Assembly: GCF_034670125.1 (NCBI RefSeq)
Contig: NZ_JAXMOC010000009.1
Location: 1-64,000, forward strand
Length of the DNA stretch: 64,000 bases
Direction: 5' to 3'
From: Maricaulis sp034670125
Lineage (GTDB): Bacteria; Pseudomonadota; Alphaproteobacteria; Caulobacterales; Maricaulaceae
The notes beneath the pieces were generated by a model, which saw nothing but the letters and a program-made list of their open reading frames with translations, was not told where the DNA came from and did no database searches. Positions 16,544-24,654 of the stretch are shown here, piece after piece (within the stretch, counting starts at the first letter, position 1; each line of letters opens with the position of its first letter). The position numbers and the translations under genes are program-made.

Positions 16544-18348
16544 GCGCGTTTCTCCGTCGTTTCCTTGCTGTCAGTTTCAGCGGCCGGTTGGGGATCGCGG
16601 ACCTTCACGATCTCGGCGCCCGGGAACAGCCGCATGACCTCGACCACGGCCGGGTCATGGCGGGCCGCTTCGAGCCGTTCGGCCTTCAGACGCAGGCGAC
16701 GCTCGGACCAGGTCTCGCCACCTTCCAGCGAGCCATCGGCCAGGATCATCCAGCGGTCGCCGGTCCATTCCAGCAGTCGGCGTGACAGGCGTTGTGCCAG
16801 GTCGCGCGGTGCGTCCTCGATCGGCTGGAAGGTAAAGGAGCCAGGCTTGAAAACTGCCGGACGCACATAGCGCTCGACGTCCGACTGCAGGCCGATATCA
16901 CGCTTCTCACGCAGCAGGTCCATCAGCGCTTCCCAGGTCTGCGGCCCGGAAAAAACCGGCGCATCCTGTTCAACATGAGCCACCGCTTCCGGCTCGGTCA
17001 GCGCCCGATGGGCAGCAGTGTTCCGGTCTGCCGCTGCGGTCGCCGGCGCGGCGGCCGGCTCAGGCTTTCCCGGCGCCTCCGCGGCACCGGCGGCCGGACT
17101 GCTTGCACGTGGCAGGCCGGCGAGCAGGCGTGCCGCATCCTCGGGCGGCGGCAGGCTTGCGGCCGAGGCCAGTCGCAGCACGGTCATTTCAGCCGCCGCC
17201 AGCGCGTCCGGCGCAGCGCGGACGTCATCAAGACCGGTCAGCAAAATCTTCCACATCCGGGTCAGCTGACCCAGCGACTGGCTCTCTGCAAGCGCCACGA
17301 TCCGCGCCACGGTATCGGCAGCCTCGCCCAGATCGGCACCCGGCCCGGCGGCCTTCACGCGGGAGGTGGCGTGGACATAATCCAGCAGGTCACGGGTGAT
17401 CACGACCGGATCGCCGCCGGCATCATGCAGGGAGGACAGCTCGGCCAGGGCATCGGCGGTCTTGCCGGTCAAAGTCTGTTCCAGCAGGTCGAGCACACGG
17501 GCGCGATCGGCGAGGCCCAGCATGTCGCGGATCTGCGGTGCGCTGACGGGTCCGTCTTCCTCGCTCCCCTGGACAATGGCCTGGTCGAGCAGGGACAGGG
17601 CATCCCGTACCGACCCTTCAGCCGCTCGGGAGATCAAGGAGAGGCCGTCACGTGCCACCGACGCGCCCTCGAGACCGCAAATGCGCTCGAGATGGTCGGT
17701 CAGGACTTCGCGATCGATCCGCTTGAGGTCGAAGCGCTGGCAGCGCGACAGCACGGTCACCGGCACCTTGCGGATCTCGGTCGTCGCGAAGATGAACTTG
17801 GCGTGCTCGGGCGGTTCCTCCAGCGTCTTCAACAAGGCGTTGAAGGCGGAGGCCGAGAGCATGTGGACCTCATCGATGATGTAGACCTTGTAGCGGGCCG
17901 ACACCGGGGCGTAGCGCACGCCATCGAGGATCTCACGGATGTCACCGACGCCGGTGCGCGAAGCGGCATCCATCTCCATCACATCGACATGGGCCGAGCG
18001 GCCGATGGCGTCGCAATGACGCCCTCTTTCGGTCAGCGCCATGGAGGGCGCGTCAACCGCATCGGTCTCGAAATTCAGGGCGCGGGCGATCAGGCGCGCG
18101 GTGGTGGTCTTGCCGACACCTCGGACCCCGGTCAGCATGTAGGCGTGGGCGATCCGGCCGGCGGCAAAAGCGTTGGTCAGGGTCCGCACCATGGCGTCCT
18201 GGCCAATCAGGTCCTCGAAGGTGTCGGGGCGATATTTGCGGGCCAGGACCTGGTAGCCGGGCGTCGGGCCGGTTGCGGGAATGTCGAGCCCGGGCATCAA
18301 CGCTTCGGTCGCTCCGGTGTCTGCGGCTGGGAGCGGCGTGTCGTCCAT
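16540..18348 (-). CDS. dnaX: DNA polymerase III subunit gamma/tau
   Basis: 602-aa clamp-loader ATPase. VLARKYRPDTFEDLIGQDAM opens the AAA+ module, Walker A is GVRGVGKTTTARLIARAL, Walker B YIIDEVHMLSASAFNALL, and the sensor/arginine-finger region reads FIFATTEIRKVPVTVLSRCQ. The usual zinc-binding cysteines between Walker A and the DAAS motif are mostly replaced (only HCDAIG remains), as I recall for Caulobacter relatives. A variable Ala/Pro linker leads to a tau-type C-terminus. Start ATG 18348 (MDDTPLPAADTG); the frame extends to 18504 but overlaps the SRP RNA region. Confidence 0.95.
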   Translation of the reverse strand: MDDTPLPAADTGATEALMPGLDIPATGPTPGYQVLARKYRPDTFEDLIGQDAMVRTLTNAFAAGRIAHAYMLTGVRGVGKTTTARLIARALNFETDAVDAPSMALTERGRHCDAIGRSAHVDVMEMDAASRTGVGDIREILDGVRYAPVSARYKVYIIDEVHMLSASAFNALLKTLEEPPEHAKFIFATTEIRKVPVTVLSRCQRFDLKRIDREVLTDHLERICGLEGASVARDGLSLISRAAEGSVRDALSLLDQAIVQGSEEDGPVSAPQIRDMLGLADRARVLDLLEQTLTGKTADALAELSSLHDAGGDPVVITRDLLDYVHATSRVKAAGPGADLGEAADTVARIVALAESQSLGQLTRMWKILLTGLDDVRAAPDALAAAEMTVLRLASAASLPPPEDAARLLAGLPRASSPAAGAAEAPGKPEPAAAPATAAADRNTAAHRALTEPEAVAHVEQDAPVFSGPQTWEALMDLLREKRDIGLQSDVERYVRPAVFKPGSFTFQPIEDAPRDLAQRLSRRLLEWTGDRWMILADGSLEGGETWSERRLRLKAERLEAARHDPAVVEVMRLFPGAEIVKVRDPQPAAETDSKETTEKRA

Positions 18349-18478
18349 GACGTCCTGTCGGCTGGTGCGAGTGGAGTGCGGGTCGGGCGCTGCAACCCCC
18401 ACGACGCCCCCTCGGGTCGTCGCGTTCGAGCCTAGAGCAAGATTCGCGTTCCGCGAAGGGCGATACGGGGTTTGAAGT

Positions 18479-18573
18479 GGAAGACCGGACAGCGACCCGA
18501 GCAAAACTCGTTACGGCTGCTTCCTTCCGGACCTGACCGGGTTGGCGAGGCGCTCGTCCACCGCCGATCTTCC
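18479..18573 (-). ncRNA. ffs: signal recognition particle 4.5S RNA
   Basis: The minus strand contains the universal SRP domain IV sequence GGTCAGGTCCGGAAGGAAGC then AGCC (complement of 18516-18539), with the GGAA tetraloop/asymmetric-loop signature that binds Ffh. The ends pair: 5' GGAAGATCGG (18573 downward) with CCGGTCTTCC (ending 18479), giving a rod of about 95 nt. A promoter TTGCAC-17-GATATA places the start at about 18573. A small hairpin (18443-18457) lies downstream. Confidence 0.95.
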
Positions 18574-18579
18574 GCGCTC

Positions 18580-18608
18580 TATATCGCGCGTGAGACGTCC
18601 CGGTGCAA
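18580..18608 (-). promoter_or_regulatory. sigma-70-type promoter of ffs
   Basis: Reading the minus strand: TTGCAC (18608-18603), 17-nt spacer, GATATA (18585-18580), 6 nt before the inferred SRP RNA 5' end. Confidence 0.6.
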
Positions 18609-18617
18609 GGCATGGCT

Positions 18618-18839
18618 TCATTGTGTCTGCAGGACCTCTCCCTCTCCTCTCATCGCGGCCGCCTGCAGGAAGCGAGCATGGTCATCGAGCGCTTCGATCA
18701 GGGCCAGGTTTCCGCCGGCCTCGAGCAGGACGTCGCGCCAGTAACCGGTCACCCGGGCCTGGGTCTCCAGCCAGTCGCGCACGGCGAGGCCGGCATGGGC
18801 TGCGGAGCGCGATGCGGTTTCGGGTCGTTCACAAGCCAT
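18618..18839 (-). CDS. small protein of unknown function next to SRP RNA
   Basis: 73-aa ORF (MACERPETASRSAAHAGLAV then RDWLETQARVTGYWRDVLLE), predicted helical, with no signal or membrane segment. A strong Shine-Dalgarno AGGAGG lies 6 nt upstream of ATG 18839 (the adjacent ATG 18842 would leave only 3 nt). A Fur-box-like sequence sits about 25 bp upstream. Family unknown. Codon use is G/C-ending like its neighbours. The long upstream extension of this frame to 19046 overlaps the divergent VOC gene and is not credible. Confidence 0.6.
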   Translation of the reverse strand: MACERPETASRSAAHAGLAVRDWLETQARVTGYWRDVLLEAGGNLALIEALDDHARFLQAAAMRGEGEVLQTQ

Positions 18840-18864
18840 CATGATCCTCCTGACCCGACAATAA

Positions 18865-18880
18865 ATGCGACTCATTCTCA
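18865..18880 (-). promoter_or_regulatory. Fur-box-like operator
   Basis: Minus-strand TGAGAATGAGTCGCAT has one full half-site TGAGAAT and a second half AGTCGCA that matches five of seven positions of ATTCTCA. It lies between a plausible -35 TTGTTT and -10 TTTATT of the small ORF, where an iron repressor would act. Confidence 0.4.
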
Positions 18881-18961
18881 AAAACAAGCGGAAAGATGAC
18901 AGGCTGGCTGCTTCGCGGCAGTTTTGCGGACCGCTTGATGAAGCGCGCAGGAGGAGACTCG

Positions 18962-19348
18962 ATGATCCCGCACAACCTGGTTGGCAGTGCCGCGGTGTTG
19001 CTGACAACCGATCTCGCCCGAGCGGCGGCCTGGTATCGCGAAGCACTCGGTTTCACATGTCCGCTCGAGACAGCGAGCGGGCAGACCTTCGTGATCGCTG
19101 AACGGGATGGTGCGGCCATCATGCTGAAGCGATCCGACACCGTGCCACCCCCAAATCGTGACTTCACACCCGGGCTGGACCTGTTCGACGCCTATGTCTG
19201 GGTCCGCGACCTGAAGTCCGTGGAGGACGAGTTGAGGGATCGAGGCACGCCGCTTGTTGAAGGCCCGGTCAAACGTATTTATGGCTGCACGGAGATCGCG
19301 GTCCACGACCCGGATGGACACCGCATCGTGTTCGGATATTGCCCATGA
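18962..19348 (+). CDS. VOC (glyoxalase/bleomycin-resistance-like) family protein
   Basis: 128-aa single-domain VOC protein: SAAVLLTTDLARAAAWYREA then LGF is the typical first beta-alpha module, with FDAYVWVRDLKSVEDELRDR the second and EIAVHDPDGHRIVFGY the family C-terminal strand with the metal-ligand context. VOC proteins include dioxygenases, isomerases and antibiotic-binding proteins; the activity here is unknown. Start ATG 18962 has AGGAGG upstream. Its stop overlaps the nudC start (ATGA), so the two are co-translated. Confidence 0.88.
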   Translation: MIPHNLVGSAAVLLTTDLARAAAWYREALGFTCPLETASGQTFVIAERDGAAIMLKRSDTVPPPNRDFTPGLDLFDAYVWVRDLKSVEDELRDRGTPLVEGPVKRIYGCTEIAVHDPDGHRIVFGYCP

Positions 19349-20301
19349 ATGATCGCACCCTGCTCGCCGGACGTGATCCGTTGGTTTTCGCCGGATCGCC
19401 GCTTGATCGCGGTGACCTGCTCCGCCGCGACGAGACCGCGATGGCAGACCTGCTGACCGGAGATGACGGCTGGTGGCTGGGACTGGTCGATGGCGACCCG
19501 GTCCTGCAGCAGAGCGGTGGCCTGTTCTGGTTTCGCCGCAGCGAGATTGCCGGACTGGCGGACCTACAGACCGGGTTGTTCCTCGGACACTACGCGGACC
19601 TACAGACCGGGTTGTTCCTCGGACACTACAAGGACTCGCCCTGTTTCGCCGCGGTGATCACCAAGCCCGACACCCTGCCGCTCGACGGCGAGATTACCCC
19701 GGCCCGCCAGGCCGCCATGGCACTCAGTCATGACGAGGCTGCCATCTATGCCCAGGCCAAGGCCCTGTTTGCCTGGCATGAACGCCATGGATTCTGTGCC
19801 GCGTGTGGTCACGCAACCCGGATTAAGTCCGGTGGCGCGCGCCGGGTTTGCGGGGCTTGCGACAGCGAACACTTTCCCCGCGTTGACCCGGTGGTGATCA
19901 TGCTGGCCACCGATGGCGACCGCTGCCTGCTCGGCCGACAGTCATCCTGGCCCGAGGGAATCTGGTCGGCGCTCGCCGGCTTTGTCGAACCGGCGGAAAC
20001 GCTGGAAGAGGCCTGCGCCCGCGAACTGGAAGAAGAAGCCGGTGTGAAGGCCGACATTGCGGCGATCCGCTATGTCATGGGGCAGCCCTGGCCCTTCCCG
20101 TCTTCGCTGATGATCGGTCTCATCGCGCCGGTGCTCGACGCGAGCCTGACCATCGACACGCACGAGCTGGAACAGGCGCGCTGGTTCAGTCGCGACGAGG
20201 TCCGCGACATGCTGGCGACCCGCCATCCCGATGCGGCCATGCCCCCCTCGATCGCCATCGCCCGGCGTCTGGCGGAGTTATGGGCAGACCAAGCGATCTG
20301 A
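19345..20301 (+). CDS. nudC: NAD+/NADH diphosphatase, Nudix family
   Basis: 318-aa NudC-type hydrolase, which cleaves NAD(H) to NMN(H) and AMP and can decap NAD-RNA. Order: N-terminal NADH-pyrophosphatase-like domain, zinc ribbon CAACGHATRIKSGGARRVCG then AC, Nudix domain with box GFVEPAETLEEACARELEEE then AGV, and the SQPWPFPxS-equivalent GQPWPFPSSLMIG that specifies NAD substrates. The N-terminal domain contains a perfect 36-bp in-frame tandem duplication adding 12 residues (ADLQTGLFLGHY twice). The catalytic parts are intact. Confidence 0.95.
   Translation: MNDRTLLAGRDPLVFAGSPLDRGDLLRRDETAMADLLTGDDGWWLGLVDGDPVLQQSGGLFWFRRSEIAGLADLQTGLFLGHYADLQTGLFLGHYKDSPCFAAVITKPDTLPLDGEITPARQAAMALSHDEAAIYAQAKALFAWHERHGFCAACGHATRIKSGGARRVCGACDSEHFPRVDPVVIMLATDGDRCLLGRQSSWPEGIWSALAGFVEPAETLEEACARELEEEAGVKADIAAIRYVMGQPWPFPSSLMIGLIAPVLDASLTIDTHELEQARWFSRDEVRDMLATRHPDAAMPPSIAIARRLAELWADQAI
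19558..19629 (+). repeat. perfect 36-bp in-frame tandem duplication in nudC
   Basis: 19558-19593 and 19594-19629 are identical base for base; each encodes ADLQTGLFLGHY. Zero divergence suggests a recent event. Confidence 0.97.
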
Positions 20302-20322
20302 CGCCCAGCCCTTTTAAGGGAC

Positions 20323-20352
20323 AGAGGGGCCGCGCACTGGCGCGACCCCTCC
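20323..20352. terminator. hairpin between convergent nudC and beta-barrel gene
   Basis: GAGGGG-x-CGCGC pairs with GCGCG-x-CCCCTC around a short loop. There is no clear U-run, so termination is only suggested by the position between two stops. Confidence 0.35.
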
Positions 20353-20361
20353 GAACCGATA

Positions 20362-20886
20362 TCAGCCGCCGATGCGACGGACGTAGGAAACACCGAAGAA
20401 ATCGGCTTCGCCGCCATCATCATAGTCAAAGCGGGTGTAATCGGCGCGGACACCATTGCGGGCGTCGAAGAAATATTCGCCGCCAACACCATAGGCCCAG
20501 GCTTCATCGCTGGCGCTGAAATTCAGGCCGGCCGCCGATGCGTCGGCTTCGGTCGTGGTGTATCCGGCGCGCAGGAACACCGAACCGTCTTCATTCGACC
20601 AGGGACGGACGACGCCGAAGACGCCGGCGACATAATCGAGGCTGACATCGCCGGTGAGGCCGCCAACGGTGAGGCTTTCATCGCCCAGACCGATATTGAG
20701 CTGGCCTTCGACACCCAGATAGCGGGTGAAGTCATAGCTGCCGCGCACGACAACCGTATCAAAATCGACACCGTCAAAATCGGCGGCTTCATAGCCGGCG
20801 CCAAGACGGATCTGGCCTTCCTGGGCCGAAGCGCCAGCGGCGAGGGCCAGGACGGAGAGGGAGGAGACGAGTACTGTACGGAACAT
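20362..20886 (-). CDS. outer-membrane beta-barrel (porin-like) protein
   Basis: 174-aa protein with signal peptide MFRTVLVSSLSVLALAAG then ASAQ. The mature chain alternates hydrophobic and polar residues in eight or so strands (GQIRLGAGYEAADFDGVDFD, YDFTRYLGVEGQLNIGLG, VFLRAGYTTTEADASAAGLN, AYGVGGEYFFDARNGVRADY), like the small OMP_b-brl family. Function is probably structural. Start ATG 20886 begins the signal peptide. A 281-bp region without a supported gene separates it from the divergent cytochrome gene. Confidence 0.82.
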   Translation of the reverse strand: MFRTVLVSSLSVLALAAGASAQEGQIRLGAGYEAADFDGVDFDTVVVRGSYDFTRYLGVEGQLNIGLGDESLTVGGLTGDVSLDYVAGVFGVVRPWSNEDGSVFLRAGYTTTEADASAAGLNFSASDEAWAYGVGGEYFFDARNGVRADYTRFDYDDGGEADFFGVSYVRRIGG

Positions 20887-21167
20887 TTGGATTACCTTGT
20901 TGAGTTTTATTGGCTGCACGCCATTGGCGCCCCCAGCGGCTGGCTATCTGGTGGTCGAATAAGACCGGATCAAGGCCAACCCCGAACAGAGTGCAGTCAT
21001 CGCTTCATTCGGACGCCGATGCGCCACAGGGATCACACGTGGCGGGGCCCGCTTTCCGGTCGTGCGTCGCGATACCGCATGCAGATGAGCGCGTTGCGGT
21101 GTTGCCTGCGAGCGCGGCGCGTGCCAAACACGGGTCGATTTTCAACCTGCTGTATTTGGGGGCGTCC

Positions 21168-21878
21168 ATGGGCGAACTCTTCTGGAACAAGGTTGCCGGC
21201 GTCGTGCTGGCAACAGTGCTGGGTGTCCTGGCGATCACCGAACTGGGACATCTCCTGGTTCCGTCGCATGCGGCCCACGAGCTGACGGCCGAGAACACCG
21301 CTTACCCCGTTGACTGGGCCGCGCTCGACTCCGGCCATAGCGCCGAAGTGATCGAAGAAGGTCCGACCGATTATGGTCTGGTCCTCGCGGCTGCCGACAT
21401 CGGCGCCGGTGAACGAGCCGCGCGCCGCTGTGCGGCCTGTCACTCCTTTGACCAGGGCGGCGCCAACGGTGTTGGCCCCAATCTCTGGGGCATTGTGGGC
21501 GCAGACATCGCGAGCCATGACGGCTTTGGTTATTCCGGCGCCCTGCAGGGCCTTGAAGGCAACTGGACCTATGAGGCGCTCGACGCCTTCATCGAAAGCC
21601 CGGCCGGTTACGCTCCCGGCACGGCCATGTCCTATCGCGGCCTGGGCAATGACGACACCCGGCTCGAGTTGATCGCCTATCTGCGGTCCCTGTCCGACAC
21701 TCCGATGCCGCTGCCGGCGCCGCTGGTCGAAACCGCCTCGGCCGAGGCTGTTGACGACGCCATGGGCACCATGACCGACGCGGTCGACGAAGCCGTTGAG
21801 GCAATGACCGAGGTTGTCGAGGACGCCGTCGACCAAGTGGCCGGCCCGGATGACGACAGCGAAGGCGACAATCCGTAG
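21168..21878 (+). CDS. membrane-anchored cytochrome c family protein
   Basis: 236-aa protein: an N-terminal uncleaved helix (VAGVVLATVLGVLAITELGH) anchors a periplasmic class I cytochrome c domain. That domain has the haem motif CAACH, the downstream GVGPNLWGIVG and the likely axial methionine in APGTAMSYRGL. The layout is like the CycM/c552 type that carries electrons from bc1 to a terminal oxidase. A long acidic Ala/Asp/Glu tail (residues about 185-236, e.g. VDEAVEAMTEVVEDAVDQ) follows the domain. Start ATG 21168; the earlier open frame is not cytochrome-like. A strong terminator follows. Confidence 0.9.
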   Translation: MGELFWNKVAGVVLATVLGVLAITELGHLLVPSHAAHELTAENTAYPVDWAALDSGHSAEVIEEGPTDYGLVLAAADIGAGERAARRCAACHSFDQGGANGVGPNLWGIVGADIASHDGFGYSGALQGLEGNWTYEALDAFIESPAGYAPGTAMSYRGLGNDDTRLELIAYLRSLSDTPMPLPAPLVETASAEAVDDAMGTMTDAVDEAVEAMTEVVEDAVDQVAGPDDDSEGDNP

Positions 21879-21906
21879 TCGCGCCTGAACTGGCATCACA
21901 ATGATC

Positions 21907-21938
21907 AAAGCCCCGGATGACCTGTCCGGGGCTTTTTT
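21907..21938 (+). terminator. Rho-independent terminator of the cytochrome c gene
   Basis: AAAGCCCCGGA and TCCGGGGCTTT form an 11-bp stem with a 7-nt loop, followed by a T run. Confidence 0.85.
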
Positions 21939-21961
21939 GTGTCTGGGATTCGGGCAGCCGG

Positions 21962-22813
21962 TCAGCGCGGCCGGTAAATCGCCCGCACCGGGTTTTCGGC
22001 CGCGCGGATCCGGGCCTCGGCCTCGACAAAGGGTTCCAGCGTCACATCCATGCTGGTCGCATTGGCATGCAGGAGGTGTTCGCTGTCGGTCATGATGCCG
22101 ACATGCCCCGGCCAGAACACCACATCACCACGCCGACGCTCCGCCGTGTCGGTGACGTCATCCCAGATCGCCCTCAGCGCCTTTTCCTGCTGGTCGGCAT
22201 CGCGTGGCATCGTCTGCCCGGCCGCCTGCAGCGACATCTGCACGAGGCCGGAACAGTCCAGCCCCAGACTCTCCTTGCCGCCCCACAGATAGGGGGCCCC
22301 CAGAAACGCCTCGGCGACCGCGACGAAATCCGTCGCGGTCTCGCCAACCGGCGCACAATGAGCCTCCACGACCCAGCCCAGACCGACTGCCTCAACAAAA
22401 CGCCCCTCTCGGCGCCCCGCCGTGAAACCCGCATTCAGGCTGAGAAGATGGTTCGGCGGCGCCTTGATGCTCGGTTCTGGAAAGGCGTAGGTCCGCAAAA
22501 CGCTGATCACATGGTCAACAGGCCGGATTGTGTCAGACAGTCCGGACCACTCGACCCAGCCGACATATCCATCAGCCCGGGATTGTCCCCAGGCCCAACC
22601 GTCGCGGGTTTCCAGCACAGCGAAGATGTCGCCGGCCAGGACCTGGTCGTCCATTGCGGCGGACGGGTCGGGTGCCTTGCGGATCGGCAGGGCCGGAAGG
22701 ATGACCTGATGATCGACCGGGGCGACGAAGCGCTCCGCCTCGACATGCCCCCTCAGCTCATCGGATGCGAGGTCGGGCCTCGCGGCTGTGACACGGGGAT
22801 CCAACTGGGACAT
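21962..22813 (-). CDS. NlpC/P60-family cysteine peptidase with SH3-like domains
   Basis: 283-aa protein with no clear signal peptide. N-terminal bacterial SH3-like repeats (roughly residues 30-150) precede the C-terminal NlpC/P60 domain, whose catalytic cysteine lies in LGLDCSGLVQMSLQAAG and histidine in FWPGHVGIMTDSEHLLHA. Such enzymes cleave peptidoglycan stem peptides (D-Glu to meso-DAP). The start MSQLDPRVTAARPDL is typical of alphaproteobacterial members, so the 61-bp overlap with the upstream MarR gene is probably real. It converges on the cytochrome c terminator. Confidence 0.9.
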   Translation of the reverse strand: MSQLDPRVTAARPDLASDELRGHVEAERFVAPVDHQVILPALPIRKAPDPSAAMDDQVLAGDIFAVLETRDGWAWGQSRADGYVGWVEWSGLSDTIRPVDHVISVLRTYAFPEPSIKAPPNHLLSLNAGFTAGRREGRFVEAVGLGWVVEAHCAPVGETATDFVAVAEAFLGAPYLWGGKESLGLDCSGLVQMSLQAAGQTMPRDADQQEKALRAIWDDVTDTAERRRGDVVFWPGHVGIMTDSEHLLHANATSMDVTLEPFVEAEARIRAAENPVRAIYRPR

Positions 22814-23154
22814 GAACGCGTTTCCTCGGCACGGTGGGCGACGGTCTCGCCATAATCGTACAGGAAAACCGCCCCCTTTACAGTGCGGTGCACCGATACG
22901 TCGCGCTTGTCGTGGCGATCGCGCTTGCGCCGCACAAAGCCTTGCCGTTCGAGCACGTCCAGCGCTCGCGTGACGGCTGGCTTGGGCAGGTCGAGCTGAC
23001 GGGCCAGGTCGCGGATGGCGTGGGGTCCGGGCTTCATGAAGATCGACAAAAGCAGGGCGAACTGGCGCGCCGTCAGGTCAGCCGCTGCCCCGCGCACGGC
23101 ATCGGCCGATACGCGTCGCATCATCTCAAGCGATGTCATCGCCTGTGACGGCAT
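22753..23154 (-). CDS. MarR-family transcriptional regulator
   Basis: 133-aa winged-helix protein: LTARQFALLLSIFMKPGPHA, IRDLARQLDLPKPAVTRALD (recognition helix) and VLERQGFVRRKRDRHDKRDV (wing) are the standard MarR core. Start at ATG 23154 (MPSQAMTSLEMM); ATG 23172 is an alternative. The C-terminal tail past residue about 110 (EETRSCPSWIPVSQPRGP) is unlike a MarR dimerisation helix and lies in the overlap with the peptidase gene, so a late frameshift may have altered the tail. The ligand is unknown. Confidence 0.85.
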   Translation of the reverse strand: MPSQAMTSLEMMRRVSADAVRGAAADLTARQFALLLSIFMKPGPHAIRDLARQLDLPKPAVTRALDVLERQGFVRRKRDRHDKRDVSVHRTVKGAVFLYDYGETVAHRAEETRSCPSWIPVSQPRGPTSHPMS

Positions 23155-23187
23155 GGCTGACTCCAAAAACAAACCCGATCCGAGTGA

Positions 23188-24552
23188 TCAGGCCTTATTC
23201 TGGAAGCGCTCCTTGAGCATTTGGTAAACGGCGCGCGCCGCATGCATGTCGCCGCCCTTGGGGCGTCCGGGACGGGGTTTCGGGTTCCAGGCAAAAATAT
23301 CGAAATGGACCCAGCGCGCATCGCCGACGAAGCGGCGCAGGAACAGCGCCGCGGTGATCGAGCCGGCCATCGGGGTTGCGGCGCTGTTGACCAGGTCGGA
23401 AATTTCCCCGTCCATTTCGGATTCATAGCCGTCCCAGAGCGGCATCCGCCACAGGGGGTCGGCCACCTCGCCGGCCGATCGGGCCAGCGCCGCCGCGATG
23501 TCGTCGTCATCGGTATAGAAAGGCGCCACCTCCGGTCCCAGGGCCACGCGGGCGGCCCCGGTCAGGGTGGCGAAATCGAGCAGGAGCTCACACGGTTCCT
23601 CGACGGCGCGCGCCAGGGCATCGCCCAAGACCAACCGTCCCTCGGCGTCGGTATTGTCGATCTCGACGGTCAGGCCCTTGCGCGAGTCAATGATGTCGCC
23701 GGGCCGGAAAGCGCCTGCGCCGACCGCATTCTCGACCGCCGGGACGAGCAGGTGCAGGCGTACCGGCAGTTTGCCAGCCATTACCATGCGCGCCAGGCCC
23801 ATCGCGTTCGCACCGCCGCCCATGTCCTTCTTCATCAGGCGCATGAACTGGGCCGCCTTGAGGTCCAGCCCGCCGGTGTCGAAACAGACGCCCTTGCCGA
23901 CAATCGCCAGGCGCGGATGGGCCTCATCGCCCCATTCCAGCTCCAGCAGTCGCGGCGCCTCGCCGGCGGCACGACCAACGGCATGGATCATCGGGTAATT
24001 CTGGGCCAGCAAATCATCGCCGCGGGTCACCCTGACTGTCGCCCCGAAGGTATCGGCCAATGCGCGAAAAGCCGCTTCCAATCCCTCCGGACCCATGCGG
24101 TCGGCGGGCGTATTGACCAGGTCCCGCGTCAGATGGACCGCCTCGGCGATGGAGTTGGCCTCATCAAAGTCGGCCCCGTCCGGCGCAACAAGGCGTGCAG
24201 CCTCGCGCGGTGCCGGCTTGTAGGTCGTGAAGGTGTAGCCGCCCAATGCCCAGGCAGTCGCGGCCAGGGTTGGCTCGAATGCGTCGGGCAGATTGACCAG
24301 CTGCCAGTCACCCTCCGGCAGGGTCAGTGCCGCGGCGCCAAGGACGAAGGCGTCCCGGCCGGCACCGATCCCGAACAGGGCCTGCACCTCACCGCCGTCC
24401 GGCAGCAGGACGATCTGTCCCGGCTTGCCCTTGAAACCGGCGGCCAGACTGCGCTGGTCTGCCGGCAATTCCGCAACCGCAGCATCGACCCCGGCCTCAC
24501 TGACAAGGCGCAGTTTGCGGGCTTTGGAGGTGGATGAAATGAGGGCGGTCAT
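23188..24552 (-). CDS. M17 leucyl aminopeptidase family protein
   Basis: 454-aa dizinc aminopeptidase. The C-terminal catalytic domain shows the metal-binding and catalytic segments VGKGVCFDTGGLDLKAAQFM, KKDMGGGANAMGLA and NTDAEGRLVLGDALARA (the NTDAEGR signature). A shorter, divergent N-terminal domain distinguishes it from E. coli PepA (503 aa); it resembles the alphaproteobacterial PepA/PepB-like clade. It releases N-terminal residues in the cytoplasm. Start ATG 24552 (MTALISSTSKARKL); the frame upstream is open to 24993 but overlaps the divergent tadD gene. Confidence 0.92.
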   Translation of the reverse strand: MTALISSTSKARKLRLVSEAGVDAAVAELPADQRSLAAGFKGKPGQIVLLPDGGEVQALFGIGAGRDAFVLGAAALTLPEGDWQLVNLPDAFEPTLAATAWALGGYTFTTYKPAPREAARLVAPDGADFDEANSIAEAVHLTRDLVNTPADRMGPEGLEAAFRALADTFGATVRVTRGDDLLAQNYPMIHAVGRAAGEAPRLLELEWGDEAHPRLAIVGKGVCFDTGGLDLKAAQFMRLMKKDMGGGANAMGLARMVMAGKLPVRLHLLVPAVENAVGAGAFRPGDIIDSRKGLTVEIDNTDAEGRLVLGDALARAVEEPCELLLDFATLTGAARVALGPEVAPFYTDDDDIAAALARSAGEVADPLWRMPLWDGYESEMDGEISDLVNSAATPMAGSITAALFLRRFVGDARWVHFDIFAWNPKPRPGRPKGGDMHAARAVYQMLKERFQNKA

Positions 24553-24654
24553 GATGGTTCCTTTCGCGTGTCCGGGCGTGTCGGACGGATTAACCCATTC
24601 TTGACCGGCGCGGCCCAGATTCAAGTCATGCTCAACAGTGGCCCGGTTTCTACC

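Noticed and set aside
16792..18435. 547-aa plus-strand frame antisense to dnaX
   Set aside because: Shadow of dnaX; no motifs, Gly/Arg/His-biased.
23221..24537. 438-aa plus-strand frame antisense to the aminopeptidase
   Set aside because: Shadow frame of a gene with the complete M17 signature.
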